Assembly: GCF_003813865.1 (NCBI RefSeq)
Contig: NZ_RMVG01000002.1
Coordinates: forward strand, 62,001-126,000
Source: Candidatus Pantoea deserta
Lineage (GTDB): Bacteria > Pseudomonadota > Gammaproteobacteria > Enterobacterales > Enterobacteriaceae
Direction of reading: 5' to 3'
DNA length: 64,000 nucleotides
The notes below the pieces were generated by a model, which saw only the letters and a list, made by a program, of their open reading frames with translations, did not search any database and was not told the origin of the DNA. Made by a program: the position numbers and the translations under genes. This document shows, piece by piece, positions 29,988-39,131 of the stretch (position 1 is the first letter of the stretch; every line of letters begins with the position of its first letter).

Positions 29988-30989
29988 TTAGCGGCGCTGA
30001 ACATAGGTCATCGCCAGTGCCAGAGCCAGCACCAGTCCTTTAATAATATCCATGGCGTAATAGGGCACAGAGAGCATCACCAGGCCGTTTTGCAGCACGC
30101 CGAGCAGTACGGCGCCGACCAGGGTGCCCAGCGCGTTGGGCTTGCCGGAACCGGCCAGCGACAGGCCAATCCAGGCCGCGGCCACCGCATCCATCAGATA
30201 GCCGCCGCCCGCATTGACCTGCGATGAGCCGATGCGCGACGCGAGCAGAATGCCGCCCAGTCCCGCCAGCAGCGAGGCGATCACATAGGCCAGCACGCGA
30301 TAGCGCGTGGTGCGAATGCCGGAAAGGCGCGCGGCTTCAGGATTGCCGCCCAGCGCATACATGCGGCGGCCGTGAGTGGTCAGCGACAGGGCGAGCTGCG
30401 CCACCAGCGTCACCACCAGCATGATAATGACGATCACCGGCACCTGGCCCAGCAGGCCAAAGCCCGCCGGAATGGCGCCTTCGGCCATATCGCCGCTCGG
30501 CATCACCATGTTTTCCGTAATCGAGCCGCCGAAGCTGTAGGTCATGGCCACGCCCTGAATAATAAACAGCGTGGCGAGCGTCGCCAGCATATCGGGAATG
30601 CGCAGCACCACGATAAGAAAGGCGTTAAACAGGCCGATCAGCGTACAGAGCGCCAGCGTTATCGCAATCGCCTCGCCGGTGTTCATGCCGTACCAGACGA
30701 ACAGCGAGATCACCAGCGCGTTAGCCAGCGAGGCGGTGGAGCCGACCGACAGATCGAAGCCGCCCACGGTCAGCGAGATCGACACGCCGACTGCGATTAC
30801 CGTTACGATGGCGATAGAGCGCAGGATATTGATGATATTGTTCGGGTCCAGGAAGCTGTCAGACGCCAGGCCAAAGCCCGCGATCAATATCGCCACCGTA
30901 ATCAGCATGCCCCACTTATAGAGGAAGTCGAACACTTGATGGCGCAGCGACGGGGAGGCCGCATTCAGGGAAATCTCTTTGCTGCTCAC
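29988..30989 (-). CDS. Sugar-type ABC transporter, permease (RbsC/BPD_transp_2 family)
   Basis: An inner-membrane permease of 333 residues with 8-10 hydrophobic segments and the family signature AYVIASLLAGLGGILLASR close to the cytoplasmic coupling region. The start is a GTG (30989) that overlaps the stop of the ATPase gene (GTGA), so it is translated by coupling. It works with the adjacent ATPase and binding protein; the substrate is unknown. Confidence 0.9.
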   Translation of the reverse strand: MSSKEISLNAASPSLRHQVFDFLYKWGMLITVAILIAGFGLASDSFLDPNNIINILRSIAIVTVIAVGVSISLTVGGFDLSVGSTASLANALVISLFVWYGMNTGEAIAITLALCTLIGLFNAFLIVVLRIPDMLATLATLFIIQGVAMTYSFGGSITENMVMPSGDMAEGAIPAGFGLLGQVPVIVIIMLVVTLVAQLALSLTTHGRRMYALGGNPEAARLSGIRTTRYRVLAYVIASLLAGLGGILLASRIGSSQVNAGGGYLMDAVAAAWIGLSLAGSGKPNALGTLVGAVLLGVLQNGLVMLSVPYYAMDIIKGLVLALALAMTYVQRR

Positions 30990-32491
30990 GCAGGGGTTCC
31001 TCCAGTGGAATAAAGCAGAAGCGTCTCTTCAGTGACCGCGTGCGCGTCCAGCTCGGCCACAATGCGCCCGTCCCAGAGCACACAAATACGGTCGCAGAGA
31101 CCGACCAGCTCAGAAAACTCGCCGGAGGCGTAAATAATGCCTTTGCCCTCCTGCGCCAGTTCGCTGATTAACCGGAACAGTTCGGTTTTGGCTTTGATGT
31201 CGACCCCTTTGGTCGGCTCGTCAAAAATCAGCACGTCGGCGTTGTTGCGTAGCCATTTGCCGATAGCCACTTTTTGCTGGTTGCCGCCGGACAGGCGGCG
31301 CAGCGACTGCGCCGGACCGGTGGTGCGTACGTTGAGCCGCTGAATAATCTCCTCTGCCCAGCGCCACGCCTGGCGATGGCCGAACAGACTCCAGCGCGAA
31401 AAGCTGTTATCGGCGCTGACGCTGAGGTTCATCGCCACCGGTTCGTCGATAAAAATGCCCTCTTTACGCCGCTCTTCCGGCACCAGCGCCATGCGCTGAC
31501 TGACGGCGTCGTGCGGCGAACGCGGACGCCACGGCCTGCCGTGCAGCTCGCCGCGCGTGACGCGGCTTTTGCTGGCGCCGAACAGCGCCTTGCACAGCTC
31601 GGTTTTCCCTGCGCCCGCCAGCCCGGCAATGCCAAGGATTTCGCCTTTATGCAGCCGCAGCGAAATATCCTGCAACAGCCGATCGTCGTGCAGACCCTCG
31701 ACCGCCAGCAGCAGCGGCTGCGGCCTGACAGGGCGGCGCGGCGGATAAATATCAGTCAGTTCATGGCCGAGCATCTTCGCGACGATCTGCTCGCCGCTCA
31801 GCGCCGCCAGCGGGCCGCTCTCAATCAGTCGGCCGTCGCGCAGCACCGTTAGCCGATCGCAGATGGCCTTTAGCTCGTGGATACGGTGAGAGATAAACAC
31901 CACGCCGATGCCGCTGTGTTGCAGGCGGCGCACCACGGCGAACAGCCGCTCGCTCTCGTGCTGGTCAAGGGGAGCGGTGGGTTCGTCGAGGATCAGAAAG
32001 CGGCAGGGATGCGACAGGGCGCGCGCCAGCAAAATCTGCTGTTTTTCCGCCAGCGTGCAGCGCTCTACCAGGCGGTTAACGTCCAGGCTGACGTCGAGCT
32101 GCGCCAGCAGCGCGCGCGCCTGACGGCGGAGGGCGCTCCAGCGAAAGCCGTGCCCCGGTTCGGCCAGCCGATCCAGCAAAATATTTTCCGCCACGCTCAG
32201 CTGAGGCACTAAGGCAACGTCCACCTCCTGCTGCACCAGATGAATGCCGAGTCGTTTGGCGTCACGCGGGCTGCGTATTGAAACCGGCGAGCCGTCCAGC
32301 CGGATTTCACCGCTGTAGTGACTGTGCGCACCCGACAGCACCGCCATCAGCGTCGATTTTCCCGCGCCGTTGGCACCGGTCAGCGCGTGAACCGAATGGC
32401 CGTCGGCGACAAAATCCACCTGCGTCAGGGCAGCAAATCCGCCGAAGGCAATAGAGATATTGCGCATCTCAAGGCGATTTAACGCGCTCAT
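30986..32491 (-). CDS. Sugar-type ABC transporter, double ATP-binding protein
   Basis: A 501-residue tandem ABC ATPase of the RbsA/MglA type. The first half has Walker A GANGAGKST and Walker B FLILDEPTAPLD but a degenerate signature (TLAEKQQILLARAL). The second half has GLAGAGKTE, a good signature LSGGNQQKVAIGKWL and VLIFDEPTKGVD. Asymmetric halves are normal in this family. I start it at the ATG at 32491, preceded by GGGAG, which gives the family-like MSALNRLEMRNISIAFGG; a longer frame begins at 32578. First gene of the unit. Confidence 0.9.
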   Translation of the reverse strand: MSALNRLEMRNISIAFGGFAALTQVDFVADGHSVHALTGANGAGKSTLMAVLSGAHSHYSGEIRLDGSPVSIRSPRDAKRLGIHLVQQEVDVALVPQLSVAENILLDRLAEPGHGFRWSALRRQARALLAQLDVSLDVNRLVERCTLAEKQQILLARALSHPCRFLILDEPTAPLDQHESERLFAVVRRLQHSGIGVVFISHRIHELKAICDRLTVLRDGRLIESGPLAALSGEQIVAKMLGHELTDIYPPRRPVRPQPLLLAVEGLHDDRLLQDISLRLHKGEILGIAGLAGAGKTELCKALFGASKSRVTRGELHGRPWRPRSPHDAVSQRMALVPEERRKEGIFIDEPVAMNLSVSADNSFSRWSLFGHRQAWRWAEEIIQRLNVRTTGPAQSLRRLSGGNQQKVAIGKWLRNNADVLIFDEPTKGVDIKAKTELFRLISELAQEGKGIIYASGEFSELVGLCDRICVLWDGRIVAELDAHAVTEETLLLYSTGGTPA

Positions 32492-32707
32492 CAAGCGAAG
32501 CTCCCGTGTAAATAACTGGCCGCAATTTTTTCCTGAAGTTTCAGGCGCGGCAACAGCCGAAAGCGCATAAGCTAGCACGAAATCTTATTAGCCATCCAGA
32601 CATCTGGATACTTTGGCGGCTAAAGCTGAGGCGCCCGCTAACCCTGGTGTTTTACAACAGGAAACAGCAATAAGGTGGTGTTTTGTGCTGGGAAAAAGGC
32701 GCAGGCA

Positions 32708-32733
32708 TAAAAAAACCAGGCCGGAGCCTGGTT
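32708..32733 (-). terminator. pepD intrinsic terminator
   Basis: Minus-strand hairpin AACCAGGC-TCCG-GCCTGGTT followed by six or more U's, 20 bp beyond the pepD stop. Confidence 0.85.
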
Positions 32734-32751
32734 AATGAAGGGGCAGGGCGA

Positions 32752-34209
32752 TTACTTTTCTGGAACCACATTCAGCAAGGTGGTAAGCAGTTTCCAGTAA
32801 AGGCCCACGCTCTCGATATGCACCTGTTCGTCCGGCGAGTGCGGACCGGTAATGGTTGGGCCGATAGAGACCATATCCATGTTCGGGTAGGGCTTCTTGA
32901 ACAGGCCGCACTCCAGACCGGCGTGGATGACCTGAATATTCGGCGTCTTATCGAACAGCGCGATGTAGGTCTGGCGGGTCAGCGCCATAATCGGCGAGTT
33001 AGCGTCAGGCTGCCAGCCCGGATAGCCGCCTTTCGGCGTGGTCTGCGCGCCAGCCAGCTGGCCGAGCGAGGTCAGCATCTGCACCACGTAGTCGCGGCCG
33101 GTGTCGATCAGCGAACGGATCAGGCAGTTAATCTCGGCTTTGTCATGGTCCATGGTTACCACGCCCACGTTCAGCGAGGTTTCAACCACGCCTTTCGCCA
33201 CGTCGGAGTTGCGGATAACGCCGTTCGGCGTGCTGTTCAACAGGTTGAGAAAGCGATCGCGGCTGTCAGCGGTCAGCGCGTCGCCCTGATGCGCCAGCGG
33301 CTCGGTGACGACATTGATGTTCTTCTCTTTCACGCCGTGTTCATTTTGCAGCGCCAGCAGGAAGTGCGCGGCCGCCGCTTTCAGCGCGTCGACTTTATGG
33401 CTCTCTACCGCCAGCGTGGCGAAGGCTTCGCGCGGAATGGCGTTGCGCAGCGTGCCGCCGGTAAAGTCGATCAGACGCAGGTCCAGCTCGGCGGCGTGCG
33501 CGGCAAGAAAACGCGCCAGCAGCTTGTTGGCATTGCCGAGACCCATATGAATATCGGCGCCGGAGTGGCCGCCGCGCAGCCCTTTCAGCGTCAGCTTCAG
33601 GGTTTCAAAGCTGGCCGGAACCGCTTCGCGCGTCAGCGGCAGCGTGGTAATAAAGTCGATGCCGCCCGCGCAGCCCATGTAGATCTCGCCTTCCTCTTCC
33701 GAGTCGGTGTTGATCAGGATTTCGGCCTGAAGCCAGTTCGGTTGCAGACCGAAAGCGCCGTCCATGCCGGTCTCTTCCGTCATGGTGAGCAGCACTTCCA
33801 GCGGGCCGTGCGTCAGGCTGCTGTCGGCCAGCACCGCCAGCGCGGAGGCCATGCCGATGCCGTTGTCCGCGCCCAGCGTGGTGCCACGCGCCTTGACCCA
33901 CTCGCCGTCGATATAGGGCTGGATAGGATCTTTCGTGAAGTCATGCACGGTGTCGTTGTTCTTCTGCGGCACCATATCGAGGTGCGCCTGAAGCGCGACC
34001 GGCGTGCGCTTTTCCATCCCGGCGGTGGCCGGTTTGCGGATCAGGATATTGCCGACCGCGTCGCGCTCGACCCAGAAACCCTGCTCTTTCGCCCAGCCAA
34101 CAATATAGGTGGCCAGCGCTTCTTCATGAAAAGACGGGTGCGGAATGGAGCAGATTTTAGCGAAAATATCCCACAGCGGTTGGGGAGAAAGCTGAGACAA
34201 TTCAGACAC
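32752..34209 (-). CDS. pepD: Aminoacyl-histidine dipeptidase (peptidase D)
   Basis: PepD is a cytoplasmic M20-family zinc dipeptidase with broad specificity, including X-His dipeptides. The 485 residues match E. coli in length. The metal and catalytic residues lie in ALQAHLDMVPQ (about 77-87), TTLGADNGIGMA (about 112-123) and TMTEETGMDG (about 143-152), with a late HAGLECGLF. It is divergent from gpt, as in E. coli. Confidence 0.96.
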   Translation of the reverse strand: MSELSQLSPQPLWDIFAKICSIPHPSFHEEALATYIVGWAKEQGFWVERDAVGNILIRKPATAGMEKRTPVALQAHLDMVPQKNNDTVHDFTKDPIQPYIDGEWVKARGTTLGADNGIGMASALAVLADSSLTHGPLEVLLTMTEETGMDGAFGLQPNWLQAEILINTDSEEEGEIYMGCAGGIDFITTLPLTREAVPASFETLKLTLKGLRGGHSGADIHMGLGNANKLLARFLAAHAAELDLRLIDFTGGTLRNAIPREAFATLAVESHKVDALKAAAAHFLLALQNEHGVKEKNINVVTEPLAHQGDALTADSRDRFLNLLNSTPNGVIRNSDVAKGVVETSLNVGVVTMDHDKAEINCLIRSLIDTGRDYVVQMLTSLGQLAGAQTTPKGGYPGWQPDANSPIMALTRQTYIALFDKTPNIQVIHAGLECGLFKKPYPNMDMVSIGPTITGPHSPDEQVHIESVGLYWKLLTTLLNVVPEK

Positions 34210-34394
34210 GACAGGTCTCCTGTGTCAGTGCGCCGGCCGGGCCGGGGCGCGCGAGTTTCCAGTAAAGGGTCGCCGTCAGGGAATCTGACGTGATGGGGCT
34301 GAGAATATCACTGTTTACCGCCGGGTGCGTACTCAGGCGCGCTAAAAAGCCGCAACCGGTCGTTCGTATGCTGGTTTTTAGCGCTGAGGATCCT

Positions 34395-34400
34395 TATAAT
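34395..34400 (+). promoter_or_regulatory. Probable gpt promoter, -10 element
   Basis: A perfect TATAAT lies 64 bp before the gpt ATG. The -35 (TGGTTT at about 17 bp) is weak. The rest of the 254-bp pepD/gpt gap shows nothing else I can name. Confidence 0.5.
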
Positions 34401-34463
34401 CTCGCGCAACCTTTTTCCCGTTGCACATTTTTAAGCCGATTAAGTTGGCTGGGATCGCTATTC

Positions 34464-34925
34464 ATGAGTGAAAAATACGTCGTTACCTGGGACATGCTAC
34501 AGATTCATGCCCGCAAACTGGCTCAGCGCCTGCTTCCTGTTGAACAGTGGAAAGGCATCATCGCGGTCAGCCGCGGCGGTCTGGTGCCGGCTTCGCTGCT
34601 GGCGCGTGAACTTGGCATTCGCTATGTCGACACCGTTTGCATTTCCAGCTACGACCATGATCATCAGCGCGAGATGAAAGTTCTGAAGCGCGCGGAAGGC
34701 GACGGCGAAGGCTTTATCGTTATCGACGATCTGGTGGATACCGGCGGCACCGCGCAGGCGATTCGCGAAATGTATCCCAAAGCGCACTTTGTCACTATCT
34801 TCGCCAAACCGGCAGGCCGTCCGCTGGTGGACGACTATGTGGTGGACATCCCGCAGAATACCTGGATTGAACAGCCGTGGGACATGGGCGTGGTTTATAT
34901 CCCGCCTATCGTTAAAGGCGCCTAA
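34464..34925 (+). CDS. gpt: Xanthine-guanine phosphoribosyltransferase
   Basis: Gpt salvages guanine, xanthine and less well hypoxanthine to the nucleotides with PRPP. It has 153 residues. The PRPP-binding motif [12 protein letters not shown] is at about residues 85-96, the flexible-loop region before it ([11 protein letters not shown]), and the C-terminal base-binding WIEQPWDMG. The ATG at 34464 matches the E. coli N-terminus [11 protein letters not shown]; longer readings to 34290 are not conserved. Confidence 0.97.
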   Translation: MSEKYVVTWDMLQIHARKLAQRLLPVEQWKGIIAVSRGGLVPASLLARELGIRYVDTVCISSYDHDHQREMKVLKRAEGDGEGFIVIDDLVDTGGTAQAIREMYPKAHFVTIFAKPAGRPLVDDYVVDIPQNTWIEQPWDMGVVYIPPIVKGA

Positions 34926-34938
34926 TCCGCTGCTTCTG

Positions 34939-34973
34939 ACAACGCCCGGCTTGCCGGGCGTTGTGCTTTTTTC
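34939..34973 (+). terminator. gpt intrinsic terminator
   Basis: ACAACGCCCGGC-TT-GCCGGGCGTTGT followed by GCTTTTTT; a 12-bp perfect stem 14 bp after the stop. Confidence 0.9.
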
Positions 34974-35030
34974 GCCTCGCGCCCTCTGTTGCCGTGCAGT
35001 ACACTAAAGTTCTTGCCAGGAGAACAGAGT

Positions 35031-36278
35031 ATGTCGAGTAAAAACCTCAGCGAAGAACTCTTCAAGCCGCACTATAACTATCCCGAAACCTCGTCGCTGG
35101 TGCATCGCCAGCATCATGCCGCTGTGGACGTCGAAGCGACGCTGGATGGCGCCAGCCAGCACGGCTGGTATCGCATGCTGAACAAGCTGATGTGGACGTG
35201 GCGCGGCGTGCCGCCGCAGGAGATCAGCGAAGTGCTGGCGCGTATCGCCATCAGTGACCAGCGCCATACGGATGACGCGCTGCTTGACACCGTGATCGGC
35301 TTTCGCAGCGGCAACTGGCCGTTTGAGTGGACAAAGCAGGCGGGTTACTGGCAGGAGCGCGCGCAGAAAGAGCAGGATGACCATCTGGCGGGCGAACACT
35401 GGCTGCGCGCCTCGCATCTCTTTAGCCTGGCCGCCTATCCCTATATAAAAGGCGATGAGCTGGCGGATCAGGCGCAGACGCTGGCAAACCGCGCCTATGA
35501 AGAGGCGACGCAGCGTCTGCCGGGCGAACTCAAGGCGCTGAGCTTCAATATCGAAGGCAACAGCCCGATCACCGGCTTTCTGCATATGCCTCCCAACGCC
35601 AGCGCGCCCTATGCCACCGTGCTGTTTTGCGGCGGTCTCGACTCGCTGCAAAGCGATCACTATCGCCTGTTCCACGACTATCTTGCGCCGCGCGGCATCG
35701 CCATGCTGACGCTGGATATGCCGTCGGTCGGCTTTTCTGCGAAATGTCGGCTTAATCAGGACACCAGCTTTCTGCATCAGCAGGTGCTGCAAGAGCTGGC
35801 AAAGGTTCCCTGGGTGGACCACCAGCGCGTCGCGGCGTTCGGCTACCGTTTTGGCGCTAACGTGGCGGTACGGCTGGCCTATCTGGAGGCGAACCGGCTG
35901 CGCGCCGTCGCCACGCTTGGCCCGATTGTGCACAGCCTGCTGACCAACGCGCAGCAGCAGGACGCCATCCCCGATATGTACATGGACATGCTCGCCAGCC
36001 GTCTCGGCATGGACTTTGCCAGCGACAGCGCGCTGCGCACCGAGCTGAACCGCTACTCGCTGAAAGTGCAGGGGCTGCTGGGCCGCCGCACGCCGACACC
36101 GATGCTGGCGGGCTACTGGCCGAACGATCCCTTTGGTCCCGAAGAGGATGCGCGTCTGATCGTCAGCTCCTCCGCCGACGGCAAGCTGTTAACCATTGCC
36201 CCCCGACCGGCGCTGGCAAGTTTTGAACGCGCGCTGAATCAGGTTTGCGACTGGCTGGCAAAGCGGTTACAACAGTAG
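35031..36278 (+). CDS. frsA: Esterase FrsA
   Basis: FrsA is an alpha/beta-hydrolase-fold protein, first described as a partner of unphosphorylated enzyme IIA-Glc and later as an esterase. The 415 residues align with E. coli throughout: HWYRM-like [52 protein letters not shown] and [20 protein letters not shown], in which the nucleophile-elbow serine is replaced by Arg-Phe-Gly, as in the E. coli protein. AGGAGAA precedes the ATG at 35031. Gene order gpt-frsA-crl is conserved. Confidence 0.94.
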   Translation: MSSKNLSEELFKPHYNYPETSSLVHRQHHAAVDVEATLDGASQHGWYRMLNKLMWTWRGVPPQEISEVLARIAISDQRHTDDALLDTVIGFRSGNWPFEWTKQAGYWQERAQKEQDDHLAGEHWLRASHLFSLAAYPYIKGDELADQAQTLANRAYEEATQRLPGELKALSFNIEGNSPITGFLHMPPNASAPYATVLFCGGLDSLQSDHYRLFHDYLAPRGIAMLTLDMPSVGFSAKCRLNQDTSFLHQQVLQELAKVPWVDHQRVAAFGYRFGANVAVRLAYLEANRLRAVATLGPIVHSLLTNAQQQDAIPDMYMDMLASRLGMDFASDSALRTELNRYSLKVQGLLGRRTPTPMLAGYWPNDPFGPEEDARLIVSSSADGKLLTIAPRPALASFERALNQVCDWLAKRLQQ

Positions 36279-36336
36279 CTGGCAAATTCACTGTGGTTTG
36301 CTTTAATACTAACGGTCAAACTTATGGAGAATTAGC

Positions 36337-36738
36337 ATGACGTTACCGAGTGGTCATCCCCGTAGTCGCCTGCTTAAGCGCTTCACCGAGCTGGGACCGT
36401 ATATCCGCGAAGGGAAATGTGAAGAAACGCGGTTCTTTTTCGACTGCCTGGCCGCCTGCGTCAATGTCAAACCTGCGCCGGAAAGCCGTGAGTTCTGGGG
36501 CTGGTGGATGGAGCTGGAAGCGCAGGAAGATCATTTTACCTATGTCTATCATATCGGCCTGTTCGATAAAGACGGCGACTGGTCAGTGGCGACCATCAAG
36601 GGGAAAGAGAATAATCAGAAGGTGGAAGAAACGCTGCGTAACTTCCATACCCGTCTGAAAGCAATGTTGCAGGAGCTGAACCTGGGTCTGACGCCCGCCA
36701 GCGGCTTCGATGAGCAACCGGTAAAACTCAGCGCATAA
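36337..36738 (+). CDS. crl: Sigma factor-binding protein Crl
   Basis: Crl binds RpoS and favours its association with core RNA polymerase, raising stationary-phase and curli gene expression. The 133 residues have the family blocks [44 protein letters not shown] and [16 protein letters not shown]. Start ATG at 36337 follows TATGGAG. In E. coli crl lies next to phoE; here an autotransporter gene intervenes. Confidence 0.96.
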   Translation: MTLPSGHPRSRLLKRFTELGPYIREGKCEETRFFFDCLAACVNVKPAPESREFWGWWMELEAQEDHFTYVYHIGLFDKDGDWSVATIKGKENNQKVEETLRNFHTRLKAMLQELNLGLTPASGFDEQPVKLSA

Positions 36739-36760
36739 CGCCGCTGATGCCTGGATAACA

Positions 36761-36795
36761 GACATAGCCTGTTTTATAGCGGCTATGTCCTTTCT
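36761..36795 (+). terminator. Probable crl terminator
   Basis: GACATAGCC and GGCTATGTC form a 9-bp stem with an 11-base loop, followed by a short CTTTCT tract. Confidence 0.55.
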
Positions 36796-37220
36796 GAATA
36801 AGTTTCTCTCTCCCGCTGCGTTTATATTTGCCTCTCCGCTTTGCTTATTTCCTGCCCGGTATAATTTCTGCCGCTGTTAGTACCTTTTTAATCCGCACGC
36901 CTGAAAATATTCCTGCCGCTTATTTGATTATCATTATTAACTAAATCGACTTTATAAAACCTGCGTAATCAATACGGCCAGCCAAAATTACAGGTCCAGA
37001 TAAAAAAGAGTCAGACAGGGCACAATTCCTATTCTTATTTTATTGAGTCCGATCTCACTTACGATTTGTAGACGTTTTCCTGACGAAATGGTGTGATGGC
37101 GACCAGCGCGACGCGTCTTGTTGCGGCTTTTCTCCGTTTGTTATCGCCTGAAAAAGAATGCCAACCCGGACACCCTAAAAGTTCGGGTGGCTCTGCGCCG
37201 TCTCTCTGGAGGAAAACCTT
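36796..37220. other. Leader region of the autotransporter gene
   Basis: No gene is apparent. The segment is AT-richer than its neighbours, a typical base for a transferred or strongly regulated gene. It contains CCTATTCTTA at 37028-37037, which matches half of an RcsAB box and recurs upstream of the glycan cluster at 54631. A GGAGG ribosome site ends it. Confidence 0.4.
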
Positions 37221-39131
37221 GTGTTTAAATTAAACCCGGTATTATTAAGCCTGGCCGCTGGGCCGGGCCTGTTATTTCCCGTTACTTTTAGTCAGGCCGC
37301 CACGTTAAAACCTTTTTCACCTTTATTAAATGATAATAAAGCCGGGGTGTTTTGCGTCTGTAATGGGTCAACGCAAACACTGAGCGGTATTCAGCGTTTT
37401 CAGCCAGGAGAAGAGGGCAGCAGGCCCGTTACCGTCGGGGAACTATTAGGCAGCGGCAGAATCATTTCGGATGACAACGTTATTGGCGCCGATCGCCTGA
37501 CGTTCGGCGCGCAGGATTACGTAATTAGCCTGCCGAATAATAGCAGCGTTCAGGTTTATAACCCGGCCAGCATTCGTGCGCTGGCGTCGGTCACCCCCGC
37601 CAGCACGCTGCCCGACTATTACAACGTTAACGGTCAGCAGTACATCAACACGCGCGTCGCGCAGGTGAGCAACGGCACAATTAACATCGATATTGGCGTT
37701 GACGGCGCGGCCGCCACTGCCGCCACCAACGGCTGGAGCATGGCGGCGAAGCAGAGCCAGCTGTTCACCGCCAGCGGCAGCGGGGCGATGAACTGGCAGT
37801 CTGACAACCGCATTACTTTTACCGGTTCGGCAACGGAATATACCGCTAATCTGGCCTACTGGGTCGATAACGTGGCCCGCTACAGCGGGCCGTTTAGCGT
37901 GACCACGCTGGACGGCAACAGCCGCGCGTTCAACGTGACCAGCCTGAACGATTTACAGCAGTACAACAGCTGGCTGATCGAACAGCTGCAAAGCGGCAAC
38001 CTGAGCGCGGACAGTTACAACGGGGAATTTAATAAGGCGCTGACGCTCTACAGCGCGCCGATCGCCTATGTAATCGACGCCGATGACTATAGCGATGAGG
38101 TCGTCATCCCGGTGGGCGAGCGCTCGGTGCTGAGCGCTGACGGGCCGGGCGCCAGCGTGTCGGTACAGAAAGGCGCCACGCTCGAAGTGGTGAACGCAGA
38201 CGGCGGCGCAGTGCGCGCCACGGGCGGAGCCAGGGCGATTATCGACGGCAAGCTGGCCGCCAGCGGCTCGCCTGATCATGACAACACCGCGCTATGGCTG
38301 GTGGGCGGCACCGGCGTCAATAATGGGGTGATCAACGGCGGCTTCTTTAACCAGTCTGACGGCAGCGGCGTCGATCCGGCGACGCTGGGCTACAGCGGAA
38401 CAACGGTGCGGGCGACGGACGGCAGTCGCTTCATCAATAACGGCGTGCTGAACTATGCGATAACGTCGGCAGGCAACCTCAGCAGCGCGCTGTGGCTCAG
38501 CGACTCGCAGGCTATTAATAACGGCACCATAAATATCGGCGTCGCCGACTCAGCCGTCAGCAGCAGCGCCGCCGGCGTGGTGCTGAATGGCGATGCCGCC
38601 AGCTTTATCAACGGCGCGGGCGGCACCCTCTATGTTGGCCGCACGCCGCAGAATGATAAAGCCGACGCCGCTGAAGATGTGGCGATTAATCAGCGCGGCG
38701 GCGTAAGCGCCATCTCGCAGCTGCTTAACTCGACGGCGATCAACGATGGCCGCATCGTTCTGGGCAGCAAAGTGCAGAACGCTGTGGCGATGCGCGTCGA
38801 GGGCGGACAGGAGGCGATAGCGCTGAATAACGGCACGATCGACATCAATGGCCGGGCGCAGTTCCGACCGGCGGAAAACGTTGGGATGCTGGTGCTGGAT
38901 TCTGGCAGCGGCGGGCTGGTGGGCAACAGCGGCACCATTAATCTTAACGGCGACAGCGCCACCGCGGTGAAAGTGATTGCCCGCGACGGCAACCGCGCCA
39001 GCGCCTTTTCCAGCGGCGCGATCAACGTCGCCGGGCGCGCCGACACCCTGAACGGCAGCTTTAACACCGCCGTCTGGGTTGACGGACAGGGCAAGCGGTC
39101 AGGCATCCGCCACCCTGAACGGGCCGATTAA
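37221..39131 (+). CDS. Autotransporter N-terminal fragment (signal and passenger)
   Basis: The first open frame (636 residues) begins MFKLNPVLLSLAAGPG, a Sec signal likely cleaved after VTFSQA. From about residue 290 the passenger is made of short repeats with NNG-T/V-I and GGA/VRA patterns (NNGVING, NNGVLN, NNGTINIG, NDGRIVLG, NNGTIDING, NSGTINLNG), which stack as a right-handed beta-helix. Used alone it would be secreted to the periplasm without a barrel and could not reach the surface. The last 17 codons after the shift (GKRSGIRHPERAD) are out-of-frame sequence. Confidence 0.7.
   Translation: MFKLNPVLLSLAAGPGLLFPVTFSQAATLKPFSPLLNDNKAGVFCVCNGSTQTLSGIQRFQPGEEGSRPVTVGELLGSGRIISDDNVIGADRLTFGAQDYVISLPNNSSVQVYNPASIRALASVTPASTLPDYYNVNGQQYINTRVAQVSNGTINIDIGVDGAAATAATNGWSMAAKQSQLFTASGSGAMNWQSDNRITFTGSATEYTANLAYWVDNVARYSGPFSVTTLDGNSRAFNVTSLNDLQQYNSWLIEQLQSGNLSADSYNGEFNKALTLYSAPIAYVIDADDYSDEVVIPVGERSVLSADGPGASVSVQKGATLEVVNADGGAVRATGGARAIIDGKLAASGSPDHDNTALWLVGGTGVNNGVINGGFFNQSDGSGVDPATLGYSGTTVRATDGSRFINNGVLNYAITSAGNLSSALWLSDSQAINNGTINIGVADSAVSSSAAGVVLNGDAASFINGAGGTLYVGRTPQNDKADAAEDVAINQRGGVSAISQLLNSTAINDGRIVLGSKVQNAVAMRVEGGQEAIALNNGTIDINGRAQFRPAENVGMLVLDSGSGGLVGNSGTINLNGDSATAVKVIARDGNRASAFSSGAINVAGRADTLNGSFNTAVWVDGQGKRSGIRHPERAD

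Noticed and set aside
32683..34293. A 536-codon open frame antisense to pepD
   Set aside because: pepD is certain on the other strand with intact M20 motifs; the antisense product has shadow-frame composition.
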